A stretch of 64,000 nucleotides of DNA from Haliscomenobacter sp041740695 (GTDB lineage Bacteria > Bacteroidota > Bacteroidia > Chitinophagales > Saprospiraceae), in contig NZ_JBGSLK010000026.1 of the NCBI RefSeq assembly GCF_041740695.1, positions 118,778 to 182,777 on the forward strand. The letters run 5' to 3'. Shown here in pieces: positions 8,993 to 18,800 of the stretch (its first letter is position 1; the number at the start of each line of letters is the position of its first letter). Below the pieces are notes generated by a model. That model was not told where the DNA came from. It saw only the letters and a program-made list of their open reading frames with translations, and searched no databases. Position numbers and translations under genes: made by a program.

Positions 8993-9427
8993 ATGAGCAA
9001 TGTAATGACCCACAAATCGCACAAATCGTATTTGAAGTTTACCGCTTTTGTGGTCGGTTCTTTTGGCCCAATATTCTTTTTAGGCACCATGATTGCCACT
9101 TCTGAGCCAGCCAGGTGGACCCTCGACTTTTTAAGCTTTCCCGTGGATGGCGTACAAAGTTATGAAGCAGCCACTACCCGATTCCTTTCTGCCCTTACTG
9201 GTGGTTTTTTGCTTGGTTGGGGAGTGTGCATTTGGTGTTTGCAAAAATGGGTGTACGACCTTGCACCCGAAGGTGTTAGAAAAGCGGTACTGGGTGGCCT
9301 TTTGGCCTGGTTCGTATTCGACAGTACTGGTTCCATTGCTTCCGGAAATGCTTCCAACGCCTTGTTTAACGTGATTGTGCTGTTTCTTGCAGTAGGCCCG
9401 CTGTGGAGACCAGCAAAATTAAATTAG
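8993..9427 (+). CDS. Small four-helix membrane protein
   Basis: 144 aa. There are about four hydrophobic segments (residues ~17-35, 63-83, 99-115 and 121-135), separated by short loops. It follows the TetR gene by 52 bp on the same strand and may be its target. I recognise no family. It is probably an inner-membrane protein and the function is unknown. Confidence 0.65.
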   Translation: MSNVMTHKSHKSYLKFTAFVVGSFGPIFFLGTMIATSEPARWTLDFLSFPVDGVQSYEAATTRFLSALTGGFLLGWGVCIWCLQKWVYDLAPEGVRKAVLGGLLAWFVFDSTGSIASGNASNALFNVIVLFLAVGPLWRPAKLN

Positions 9428-9435
9428 GACCCTAT

Positions 9436-9735
9436 TTAAATTTTCTTTGCTGTTTGACCATTGTGGGAAATCAAAAACTCCCGAAGGATTGCCGTAACTT
9501 GATCGGGCTGTTCCCCCTGAGGGAAATGCCCAGCTGTGGGTAGTTGTTTAACCATCGCATGTGGAAATCCGTCCAGAAATTTGTCCAGATTTTTAGGTTT
9601 AATGACGGAATCTTTCATTCCCCAAATAAATAGCATGGGTTTGTCTTGGAGTACATTGCGTTGAGCCCACAGTGATTCAAACCAGGCTTGATCGTTTAAC
9701 AGCGAACGGGTGAAAGCCATTAAACCTTTACACAA
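9436..9735 (-). pseudogene. Truncated duplicate of the 3' end of the alpha/beta hydrolase gene
   Basis: The segment 9464-9719 aligns without gaps to 10740-10995, the 3' end of the hydrolase gene at 10721-11599. I count 12 differences in 256 bp (~95% identity). It encodes the catalytic-acid and histidine region (FIWGMKDSVI, LPTAGHFPQ) but lacks the nucleophile half and all N-terminal sequence. Upstream of the homology the frame runs into unrelated sequence with only a TTG start. The last residues also differ (LISHNGQTAKKI against LISHSIDKI), so both breakpoints are visible. It is best read as a recent gene fragment, not a functional gene. Confidence 0.8.
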
Positions 9736-9789
9736 TAGCCTTGTCTAACCAGTGACATGAGCATTAAGTAATCTATACTTTTAAACAAA

Positions 9790-10692
9790 ATGACACAAAG
9801 CCTTACCGCTCTATGCTTATCGATTACTTTGATAAGTTTGACAAGTTGCTCAAAAACCGATACAGAAGTTTCACTTCAACCACTGTCTTACCTGAAAAAT
9901 ACGGTGCAATACAAATCTGTAACTGGAGTGAATACAAATTTGCTGAGTCTTGACATCTACCACTTTGGACAGGCCACACCTAAAAAACCTGTTGTAGTTT
10001 ATGTGCACGGAGGGGGCTTTGCGGTTGGGGACAAAGCCAATAACTTGGTCAATAAACAGAACTTATTCTCATCTTTAGGGTATATTTTTGTGAGCATCAA
10101 TTATAGATTAAGCCCCGCATCCTATAGCACAGACCCCTACCGAGTCATGTATCCTACCCACAATAATGATGTAGCCGATGCCATAAAATGGATTTACGAC
10201 AAAATTGGTGATTATGGTGGTAACAATCAAAAAATTGCCCTTTTAGGCCATAGTGCAGGCGCACACTTAGTTGCCTTAACCGGGACGAGCAATCAATTCC
10301 TTCCTTTAAGAAATATCGGATTGAGTACGTTGAAAGGTGTTGCTTGTATAGATACAGAAGGTTACGATGTGGAAGCAAGATGTAAAGAAAAGAATGAAGT
10401 ATATCTTAATGCCTTTGGGCAGGAAAATACGTTCTGGTTTGAAGCATCGCCCATCAATAATTTATTTACAGCAACCGCATACCCCAAGTTTTTTATAGCA
10501 AAGCGAGGAAATAACTCACGTATTGGTTATGCAAACGCTTTTATTACAAAACTTCAGGTTACTGGCGTTTCGGTTAGCGAAGTTACCGCTAATCAGTATG
10601 ACCATGAAGGCATCAATGACGCCATTGGTGCACCGGGAGAAACAGCGATAACCGAGCCTTTAAAAGCATTTTTAGTTCAGTGTTTTAAATAA
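9790..10692 (+). CDS. Alpha/beta-hydrolase esterase lipoprotein
   Basis: 300 aa. The signal peptide has lipobox LTSC (Cys20). This is the carboxylesterase/BD-FAE-like alpha/beta-hydrolase fold: the oxyanion motif HGGG lies at about 73-76, and the nucleophile elbow GHSAG has Ser at about 155. YDHEGIND near residue 260 probably supplies the catalytic His. It is predicted to hydrolyse short-chain esters, perhaps on glycans, at the cell envelope. The gene lies between the intact and truncated copies of another hydrolase, on the opposite strand, so it may have been involved in the rearrangement that made them. Confidence 0.82.
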   Translation: MTQSLTALCLSITLISLTSCSKTDTEVSLQPLSYLKNTVQYKSVTGVNTNLLSLDIYHFGQATPKKPVVVYVHGGGFAVGDKANNLVNKQNLFSSLGYIFVSINYRLSPASYSTDPYRVMYPTHNNDVADAIKWIYDKIGDYGGNNQKIALLGHSAGAHLVALTGTSNQFLPLRNIGLSTLKGVACIDTEGYDVEARCKEKNEVYLNAFGQENTFWFEASPINNLFTATAYPKFFIAKRGNNSRIGYANAFITKLQVTGVSVSEVTANQYDHEGINDAIGAPGETAITEPLKAFLVQCFK

Positions 10693-10720
10693 TTTATTGA
10701 TTGTCATGAAATGAGAAAAA

Positions 10721-11599
10721 TTAGATTTTATCAATACTATGGGAAATCAAAAACTCCCGAAGGATTGCCGTAACTTGATCGGGCTGTTCCTCCTGAGGAA
10801 AATGCCCGGCTGTGGGTAGTTTTTTAACCCTCGCATGTGGAAATCCGTCCAGAAATTTGTCCAGATTTTTAGGTTTAATGACGGAATCTTTCATTCCCCA
10901 AATGAATAACATGGGTTTGTCTTGGAGTATATTGCGTTGCGCCCACAGCGATTCAAACCAGGCTTGATCATTTAACAGCGAACGGGCGAAAGCCAGTGGA
11001 CCCTCACGCTCAGTAATATGGGTAAAAGGCCGAGTATACTGTCGAAGTAAGGACCTGGATAATTTTTGCTCACCAAAAGATTGAGGTAGAATGTATCGGG
11101 GCGAAAAGTTGAGGTAACGGTATAAAACCGGCAGCAAGGGACTTTTTAGGATCTTGCGGATGGCCAAAAAATCAGCATCAGTTTCACTGCTCCAAAGCCA
11201 GGAATTCAGTACAATGATTCCTTTGATGCGTTCGGGATATTTAAGCGCAAAGTTGAATCCAATCGGGCCACCAAAGTCATGTACCACCAAAATTAGATCC
11301 TGGAGGTCTTGTTCCAGGATGAACTTTTCCAGGGTATTGCTGTGATTAAGGGTAGAATAATCGTACACTTTTGGTTTATCGGATAGTCCAAAGCCAATAT
11401 GATCGATGGCGATGCAACGATGGGTAACCCGCAGGGCTTTAATGACCTTGCGGTAATCAAAACTCCAGGAAGGGGTGCCGTGTACAAACAGGATTGGGTC
11501 ACCTTCCCTTTCGTCAATGTAATGCAATTGCTGTCCATTGACCGGGAAATAGTGAGACTTGAAAGGATATTCGGTTTGATCGAGCCAAGCGTGGTTCAT
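10721..11599 (-). CDS. Alpha/beta hydrolase of the haloalkane dehalogenase/epoxide hydrolase type
   Basis: 292 aa from ATG 11599; the frame extends to 11722 but the extra N-terminus looks untypical. The nucleophile is Asp, not Ser: VVHDFGGP, Asp at about 108. The oxyanion motif is HGTPSWS (40-46), the acid is in FIWGMKDSVI and the catalytic His in TAGHFPQEEQ. Asp nucleophiles mark haloalkane dehalogenases and epoxide hydrolases. Haloalkane dehalogenases usually have Trp right after the Asp; here it is Phe, so dehalogenase activity is doubtful. A 256-bp copy of its 3' end sits 1.3 kb away (9464-9719). Confidence 0.8.
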   Translation of the reverse strand: MNHAWLDQTEYPFKSHYFPVNGQQLHYIDEREGDPILFVHGTPSWSFDYRKVIKALRVTHRCIAIDHIGFGLSDKPKVYDYSTLNHSNTLEKFILEQDLQDLILVVHDFGGPIGFNFALKYPERIKGIIVLNSWLWSSETDADFLAIRKILKSPLLPVLYRYLNFSPRYILPQSFGEQKLSRSLLRQYTRPFTHITEREGPLAFARSLLNDQAWFESLWAQRNILQDKPMLFIWGMKDSVIKPKNLDKFLDGFPHARVKKLPTAGHFPQEEQPDQVTAILREFLISHSIDKI

Positions 11600-11823
11600 A
11601 AGTATTTTTATGGCAAAGGTGGGCGACTTAGGCAGAAAAAACCTTGGTAAAAACCAAGATTTTTTTTGCCTCAACCATTCGTTCCATTGGTCCCACAAGC
11701 CCCGCTGAAAACACTTACTCACTGTAATGCCAATTAAGCATAAAATCAGAACGCCTGAACTTTGAAATCATTCAAAATCCAGGCGCTCCCAGCAACTCCT
11801 GTTTCAACAAGCCTTGCTTACTG

Positions 11824-14064
11824 TTACTGTTTGCTGAATTTCAACATCTCGCCAGCCTGGCCCTCTGCAAACACGCGCAGATAATACATTCCAGCCGGAA
11901 GGGTATGGATATCCAGTTCGGCTTGAGTGCTACCTGCTTCCAGGTTTTGGCGCTGGGTGATTTTGCCGTTCAGGTCCAATACCTCAAGGGTGATTTTGCC
12001 AGTTCCCAAGTTATTGCCCAATTGAATGTTCAACAAGTCCTTAGCGGGATTGGGGAAGATCGCCGAGCTCTGAAAAGTACCTACGGCATGACTGCCACAG
12101 CGTCTGACTTCGAAGGCTGCTCCGGCTACATCCAGCCCGGCGCAGATGCTACCTCCACCTTGTACCAATAAGCTGTTTACATCAAAGCCCGTCGTTTGAC
12201 CCAGTTTCACGATGCTCAAATCCAGGGTAGCTGGGTTGTACACCAACGTATGGATGCGGTATTTGCCTTCGCGGTTTACAAAAAACTCTGGGCCATTGGT
12301 ATTTACCGCCCGAATGATCAGGCTATCCCCTTCGGTCAATACCCATAGCGAACGGTAGCCGCTAGGGCCACTGGGCTGATGCAGAATGCTCGCCTTGAGT
12401 CTAACTGAGCGTATTCCACTCAGACAAGTGTTTGGTTGCGGTACAATCCGGCCGATATTCACTTGACAAGGGCAATTCCTTACCGTAAAGGGCGCTCCGG
12501 CTACATCCAGTGCTGCACAAATGGCACCTCCGCCCTGGATCAGCAAACCATTGACGTCCACACCCGTGGTTTGACCAAATTTGACAATGCCCAAATCCAA
12601 GGTCGCCGGGTTGTACACCAGTGTATGGATGGTGAATCGGCCCGTATCGCGTACTGTAAATAAAGGCAGATTATTCACTTGCTGAATCACCAGATTGTTG
12701 CCCGAAGTAAGCACGTACAACAAGCGGTAACCCGTAGGTACAGTAGGCAACGTGCGGATGCTGGCAGCAAGCACGGCCCGTCCACCTTGCAAGCAAGCCG
12801 AACTGCCCAATGCACGTAAAGTACCCGCACTGGCTTTGCAACAAATCGCAGTAGATACGTCAAATTTCGCACCTGCTACATCCAGCGAAGCGCAAATAGA
12901 GCCCCCGCCTTGGCGCAATAATCCATTGACGTCAAACCCGGTAGTGACGCCAAGTTGTACAATCCCTAAGTCCAGGGTGGCCGGATTGTATACCAGGGTG
13001 TGAATGGTGTACTTGCCAGCAGCATTTACGGTAAAATTCGGCGTAGCTCCCGCACCGACAATCACTAAACTGTCACTCCGCGTAAGGACATACGCTACTT
13101 GATAACCCGCAGGTACAACGGGACGAGATCCCTGTACGGCTCTTAAGTTGGCCGAACCGGATTGCAAACAACCATCGGTCAATGGGCGCAAGGTTCCGGC
13201 ATTGGCAGTACAAGGACAAACCTCTACGTTAAATTTCGCTCCAGCGACATCCAAGGCAGCACAAATGCTGCCCCCTCCTTGCCGCAATAAGCCATTGACA
13301 GTTATACCCGTAGTGACGCCAAGTTGTACAATGCCCAAATCCAGGGTAGTTGGGTTGTACACTAAGGTATGGATGGTATACAAGCCAGGTGCGGTGACTT
13401 TGAACTCAGGTTTGGCACCAGCGTTGATGATAACCAGGCTGTCACCACGCGTCAGGACATACACCACCTGGAAGCTATCGGGCACCACAGGTGCAGTAGC
13501 TACCGTCGCCCGTAAGGTAAGGGTATCGCCATCCAGGCAGGCGCGGGTTTCTGGGCGTAAGGTTCCAGCACTGGCAAAGCAGGGTTCCTCACAAGCGCTA
13601 AAGCTGAACTTGGCTCCAGCTACATCCAGGACAGCGCAAATGTTGCCGCCACCCTGCACGAGCAGGCCATTGACGTCAAAACCCGTCGTTACACCTGGTT
13701 TGACAATGCTCAAATCCAGGGTGCTGGGATTGTACACGAGGGTGTGAATGGTGTAATTGGCATCGGGTGTTACGCGGAAGTAGGGAAAGCGGCTTACGCC
13801 TTGGATGACCAGGCTATCCCCTTTCGTCAGTACGTAGAGCACTTGAAATCCGGTAGGTACGGTGGCTGCTACCACTTGTGTGGCTTGGATACTGGTAGTA
13901 GCGCCAGTTTGGCACATTTTGAGTTCGCCCAAACGACCGATGCCAGCGCGGCAACTGTTTTGGGCCTGGACTGAGGTAGCAATACTAAAGCTGAACAGGG
14001 TTAAAAAAAGGCTGTAGGCAAAGCTTCGCCAGCCTCTTGAATTGAGGTGAACTTTCTGATTCAT
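11824..14064 (-). CDS. Secreted protein of five ~120-residue repeats with T9SS sorting domain
   Basis: 746 aa. After a signal peptide (to about AQ, residue 35) come five tandem repeats at about 38-161, 162-284, 285-408, 409-532 and 533-657. Each starts at a Cys, carries YVLTRGDSLVI-like and YTIHTLVYNPATLDL-like blocks, then TTGxxVNGLLxQGGGxICA and LDVAGAKF, and ends near another Cys. The ~70-residue tail (SAIFPNPAKDLLNIQLG onward) is a type IX sorting domain. Regular Cys pairs suggest disulphide-stabilised beta modules. I cannot name the repeat family. It lies downstream of SusD on the same strand, separated by a terminator-like hairpin, so it may be an independent surface protein. Confidence 0.8.
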   Translation of the reverse strand: MNQKVHLNSRGWRSFAYSLFLTLFSFSIATSVQAQNSCRAGIGRLGELKMCQTGATTSIQATQVVAATVPTGFQVLYVLTKGDSLVIQGVSRFPYFRVTPDANYTIHTLVYNPSTLDLSIVKPGVTTGFDVNGLLVQGGGNICAVLDVAGAKFSFSACEEPCFASAGTLRPETRACLDGDTLTLRATVATAPVVPDSFQVVYVLTRGDSLVIINAGAKPEFKVTAPGLYTIHTLVYNPTTLDLGIVQLGVTTGITVNGLLRQGGGSICAALDVAGAKFNVEVCPCTANAGTLRPLTDGCLQSGSANLRAVQGSRPVVPAGYQVAYVLTRSDSLVIVGAGATPNFTVNAAGKYTIHTLVYNPATLDLGIVQLGVTTGFDVNGLLRQGGGSICASLDVAGAKFDVSTAICCKASAGTLRALGSSACLQGGRAVLAASIRTLPTVPTGYRLLYVLTSGNNLVIQQVNNLPLFTVRDTGRFTIHTLVYNPATLDLGIVKFGQTTGVDVNGLLIQGGGAICAALDVAGAPFTVRNCPCQVNIGRIVPQPNTCLSGIRSVRLKASILHQPSGPSGYRSLWVLTEGDSLIIRAVNTNGPEFFVNREGKYRIHTLVYNPATLDLSIVKLGQTTGFDVNSLLVQGGGSICAGLDVAGAAFEVRRCGSHAVGTFQSSAIFPNPAKDLLNIQLGNNLGTGKITLEVLDLNGKITQRQNLEAGSTQAELDIHTLPAGMYYLRVFAEGQAGEMLKFSKQ

Positions 14065-14222
14065 AATGGTTTTGGTTTTTAAAAATATGTTTTTTCTAAC
14101 TGAAAAGAGCAGGGATTGTTGACAGGAAAAAGGGGGAAATAGCAGTTTTGTCAGATGTCTGACTTAGGTCTAATATTGCTTGAACAAAAAAATAAACCAG
14201 GCCCAATAAATACTGAAAAGTA

Positions 14223-14259
14223 AAATGGTCTTGAGTTTACCTACAACTCAAGACCATTT
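14223..14259 (-). terminator. Hairpin downstream of the SusC/SusD pair
   Basis: Perfect 14-bp inverted repeat (AAATGGTCTTGAGT and its complement) with a 9-nt loop, 21 bp after the SusD stop. The T-run is weak on the minus strand (TTACTTTTC) and modest on the plus strand. It probably ends the SusCD transcript before the repeat-protein gene. Confidence 0.6.
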
Positions 14260-14279
14260 CAATTTTTAGTGCCCTAACG

Positions 14280-15872
14280 CTACCTAACCCCCGGATTCAA
14301 ATCCGACTCACTCGCCGGAATCGGCATCGCAAAACGGGTATCGTTCCAGGGAATTGGCGTTTGGTCGGCCCGGTCTCCGGCAGGGATCGGTAAACTCAGC
14401 GCTTGTAGGTAGTACAAACGATCGTTTTCAAAAGCCAGCTCCTTCATCCGCTCAATGTGGATGAGGTTGGCCGTGAGGTCTGCTTCGGCGACGGGATCAA
14501 GTCCGGCGCGTTTGCGTACCACATTAAGGTCTTCAGCTGCCCCCTTGCGGTCGCCCTCATTGAAACGAATGATGGCACGGTTAAGGTACAATTCTGCTAT
14601 CCGCATCAAGGGCAAGCTGAAGAGGTTATTGTTGGTTGATCCCGACAGGCGGTTCCACTTGTTGCACCACACGTAGGTACGCGTGTAGCCCGTGAATTCG
14701 GTGCGTGGGTCGTAACCTGCCGGAATGGCCCGCCACAACTGCGCCAGGCGTTTGTCCGGATGGTTGATGGTGAAATTCGCTTGGGTTCCCAGGGTGCCAG
14801 GAGGACGTGCCGCGGGGAGATTGGTGATGTTCAACTGATCGGCATTCCAACCTGCCGCATTCAGAAAGGCATCACTGGCCGACAGGATGCGCCCACTATT
14901 GATCTGGGAGGAATTGCCCCGTGTGGTGAAACCAAAAAAAGCACCGGCAGGCGAACCTTTCCACTGTTGCTGCGAAGTACTGAATTGTACATACTGCCAC
15001 ACCACTTCTTTGCCCTTGGCACCCAGCCCAGATTTGTTCCAGGTTTCGATGGGGTCTTCACTCAGTGGGTAGCGATTGGGGGCAATCAAGAGGTCGATCT
15101 GCTCTTTGGCTTTGGCGTAATTTTTCATCTGAAAATGTACCTGCGCCATTAAGAAGCGCGCCGCATCGCGATTGGCGCGATCCTGGTATTCGAGCGGGTC
15201 CCGCTTGGAGTCGTAGGTCTCCGGCAGTAAACGGGTGGCTTCGGTCAGGTCGGCCAGCATTTGGTCGTATACTTGTTGTACCGTTGCCCGGCCAGGGTTG
15301 GCAAAAGGCTCCTTGGAGGGTTTGGTATTCAAAATGATCGAGGGAGCGCTGTTGTTGGCACCATAGGCAGGAGCATGCATGCGCACCAACTGAAAGTATA
15401 CCCAAGCCCGAAGGAAGAGGGATTCACCCACCAGCCGATCCGTCCACAGTGGCCCATACTGGTCTTTGAAGGGCCCGTTTTTCTCCACCCAACCAATGAC
15501 TTCATTACACAGGGCAACTGCTTGATAGCCCCCACTCCAGGTACTGCTGTAGTTTGAAATGTCGTTGCGATTGTTTTTACGGTTGTACACATCTTGCTCC
15601 CAATCGCCCGTAGCGCCGTTGGTATGGAGGTAGCCCAAATCGGACATAAAGGCTTCATGAACCCCTTGGAGGCCGTGCAAACCCCGAAAGCCCGCGTAGC
15701 CACTGATGCCATAATAAGCCCCGGCCACCAAGCGCTCCAGGTCGTTGGTGCTGCCCCAGGTGTCGCTCGCCGAGTTGGACTGCTGCATGGCATCATCAAA
15801 AAAATCTTCGCCACAGGCACTGAAGCCTAAAATCAGGAAGATGAATACGCTATTGAAAAGTAATTTTTTCAT
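14280..15872 (-). CDS. SusD/RagB-family glycan-binding outer-membrane lipoprotein
   Basis: 530 aa. Lipobox LGFSAC (Cys20). The N-terminal SusD-like segment and helical TPR region include GYQAVALCNEVIGWVEKNG, LFLRAWVYFQLVRMHAP and FLMAQVHFQMKNYAKAKEQID. The C-terminal RagB/SusD region includes PLMRIAELYLNRAIIRFNEGDRKGAAEDLNVVRKRAGL. It forms the lid of the SusC transporter and binds oligosaccharide at the surface. The start is 11 bp downstream of the SusC stop, so the two are one transcript. The ligand is unknown; the linked GH42-like enzyme suggests galactose- or arabinose-containing glycans. Confidence 0.93.
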   Translation of the reverse strand: MKKLLFNSVFIFLILGFSACGEDFFDDAMQQSNSASDTWGSTNDLERLVAGAYYGISGYAGFRGLHGLQGVHEAFMSDLGYLHTNGATGDWEQDVYNRKNNRNDISNYSSTWSGGYQAVALCNEVIGWVEKNGPFKDQYGPLWTDRLVGESLFLRAWVYFQLVRMHAPAYGANNSAPSIILNTKPSKEPFANPGRATVQQVYDQMLADLTEATRLLPETYDSKRDPLEYQDRANRDAARFLMAQVHFQMKNYAKAKEQIDLLIAPNRYPLSEDPIETWNKSGLGAKGKEVVWQYVQFSTSQQQWKGSPAGAFFGFTTRGNSSQINSGRILSASDAFLNAAGWNADQLNITNLPAARPPGTLGTQANFTINHPDKRLAQLWRAIPAGYDPRTEFTGYTRTYVWCNKWNRLSGSTNNNLFSLPLMRIAELYLNRAIIRFNEGDRKGAAEDLNVVRKRAGLDPVAEADLTANLIHIERMKELAFENDRLYYLQALSLPIPAGDRADQTPIPWNDTRFAMPIPASESDLNPGVR

Positions 15873-15883
15873 GGTTCGTGTTT

Positions 15884-18800
15884 TTAAAACGTTACACTGA
15901 TTCCTCCATTGAAGGTAATGACCTGTGGTACAGGCAAATTGCCAATCACCCCTTGGTTGAGGTTGCGATCCTGACTCCCGCCCAACAAAACTACCTCAGG
16001 GTCAAGCCCTGGAAATTGGGTCGATGTCCACAGATTTTGGGCATTCCCGTAAATGCGTACCCCTTGTAAACCCAATTTTTGACAGACTCCACCTGGCAAG
16101 GAATAGGCTACTTGCAGCGTTTTTAGGCGGATAAAATCGCCTTTGTACAAATAACGAGTGGTACGGGTGCCCAGGGTTTGGGCTGCTGGCCTACCGCTGG
16201 CATCGTTGTTGTTGTCGCGCAGGTTCCAGGTCAGCCGAGGGTACTTGGCGTCGGTGTTGCTTTCGGTCCAGTAGTTGTCCAGCACGTCGGCGCGGATGGC
16301 GTTGGTGCCGGTTCGGACGTAAGATGTGGCTTCTTCATGCCCATCGTAAATGTAATTGCCGCCCTGGAAGGTGAGTAGTGCTGAAACCTCAAAACCCTTG
16401 TAGCTGAAACTATTGCTCATCCCTCCGAAATAGGTTGGCAAGCCCGTTTTGCCTTTGTGTACCATGCGATTGGCGTTGATGTTGGCTTGGGTAGCTCGGA
16501 TGACATTACCTGTTTTGACCGTTTTTCCTGTACTGCGCAAAACTTCTTTGTCAATTTCATAAATGGTCTCGTAGCCTTGTGCGTCCAGTCCAGCATAGTC
16601 GGCCAGGTAAAAAGTAGCCAGTTGACCACCAATTTGGGTGATGGTGGCACCACCGGATTGGATTCCAGTTGCAACGGGCAAGGAACCGCTTGGCAATACT
16701 TCAAATTGTGGAGTCAACCGCGTCACTTCATTCTGTATGGTGGAAAAATTCAGATCGGTCGACCAGCGAAAATCGCCCGTATTGATGTTGACGCTGCTGA
16801 GTTGTAATTCAAAACCCTGATTGCGCAAGTCGCCAATGTTGGTGATCACCTGAGAGGCTCCTGTGCCAATGCCGACGTTGGGCGCTACGGGTACGTTCAA
16901 CAGCATTTCTTTAGAAAGGCGGTCGTAGTAGCCAATGGAACCCGACAGGCGATTGCCCCAGAGTCCAAATTCCAACCCGGTGTCAAACTGGTTGTTTTTC
17001 TCCCAGCCGATGTTAGGATTGGCCAACACCCCAAAGCCCAGGGCAGGGGATTGGCCATAAACCGGCCAGTTGGCGTAAGTGTTGACAAAGGCAAAACTGG
17101 GAATGTTGGCGTTTCCAGTTTGCCCGTAACTGGCGCGCAGTTTGAGTAGGTTGAGCTTGCCCAAGAACCCGCTATTCATAAAACTTTCGTCTGAAAGAAT
17201 CCAACCTACGGAAGCCGCAGGAAAGTTGCCATACCGATTTTCCGGCCCGAATACCGTGGAGCCATCCCGGCGGAAACTCAAACCCAGCAAGTAACGGTCT
17301 TTGAATTTGTAGTTGGCGCGGCCAAAATAGGATTGGAAAAAACGATCTGGAAAAATTCCAGCTACCGCAGTGATGAACTGGGTCTGCCCATTGGAGATTT
17401 CACCAATTTCTTGTTGCGCACCTTGCAGCCCTTCAAAAGCATAATCCTGCCGACGGGTATTGGTCTTCTGGGTTTCGGCACCGGCTACCACCGTTAGGGC
17501 GTGTTGGCCTTTACCCACTAAATCATAAGTCAGGTAGGCATTAAAGTTGCGGTTGCTGATGTAACGCCCTTCTTCCTGCCCCACACGGTTGTAGCGGATG
17601 ATGTCTCCAGCCCAGTATTTGGTCAAAGAATTCAGAAAGTCCACAGAGGCTTCACCGTGCAGTTTCAGGTTTTTCAGCAGGTCGTATTCCAGATAAGCGG
17701 TACCCATGGTGCGGTTCTGATAACTCACACTGGTAAAATTGTTGGGATCGATGCTCGCCAGCACGTTGCGCCCACGCAGGGGGTCGAAGTAAGTGCCATC
17801 GGCATTGTAGATGGGCATGATGGGCAAGGCACCTATGTTGGCTTGTGACCAGCCACCGGTAGCGCCAAAGTTCTGTCGGCCAATTCCTCCACCGTTGTTG
17901 CCAATGCCCAATTGGGGTTGGTTGAATTCTAAATAGGAAAAGTTGAACTTGGCCCCGGCGCGGAGTTTGTCACTAGGGGCAAAATCCAAATTGGCCCGCA
18001 CCGCATAGCGCTGCAAACGATGGGTCTTGACAATGCCTTCTTCATCGCGGTATTGCCCGGAAATGAAAAAGCCACCTTTGTCAAATCCATTGCTGGTACT
18101 CAGGTTGACTTCTTGCACTTGCCCACGTTGCAACATGGCATCCCGCCAGTTGGTATTGGTTTGCTCCGCCAGTTGGCGAGTCCAGGTAGAAAGTGGCGCA
18201 AACTGTGGCCCGCTCACCCCAGTTGGAGTAGGTAGTGCATTATTGGACAGCACTGCGGGGTTAAAAGCTTCTTGCCCGGCGGTAATCCCGTAGTTGATGC
18301 TGTTGCGCCGGGCTTCGTCTACCACGCGCAGCCAGTCGCTACCTCCGGCATAATCGATCAGGTTGATGGCTTCGGAAGCACCCCGGTTGACGTCCAGGGT
18401 GGTGCGACCCTGCCCCTTTTTGCCAGTTTTGGTCGTAACAATGATGACCCCATTGGCCCCACGAGAACCGTAAATGGCCGTGGCGGCGGCATCTTTCAGG
18501 ATCTCAATTGACTCAATGTCATTCGGATTGATGTTGGCCAATGGATTGAGGTTGTTGTTGGTTCTACCGGAGGCAAATCCACCAATGTCCTGAAAAATTG
18601 GCATCCCATCGATGATGTACAAGGGTTCGGTACCCGAGGAGATCGAACTGGTACCCCGAATCTGGATGCGCACCGGGCTACCCGGCGAGCCGCCCTGTTG
18701 GGAGACCTGCAAACCTGCTGCCCGGCCCTGTAATGCGGCATCAAAAGAGGGGACCGGTAGCTGGGCGATGCTGGAACCCTTCACAGTGGCAATGGCACCG

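Noticed and set aside
10721..11599. Naming the gene as haloalkane dehalogenase
   Set aside because: The Asp nucleophile fits, but typical halide-stabilising residues are not evident, so only the broader family is given.
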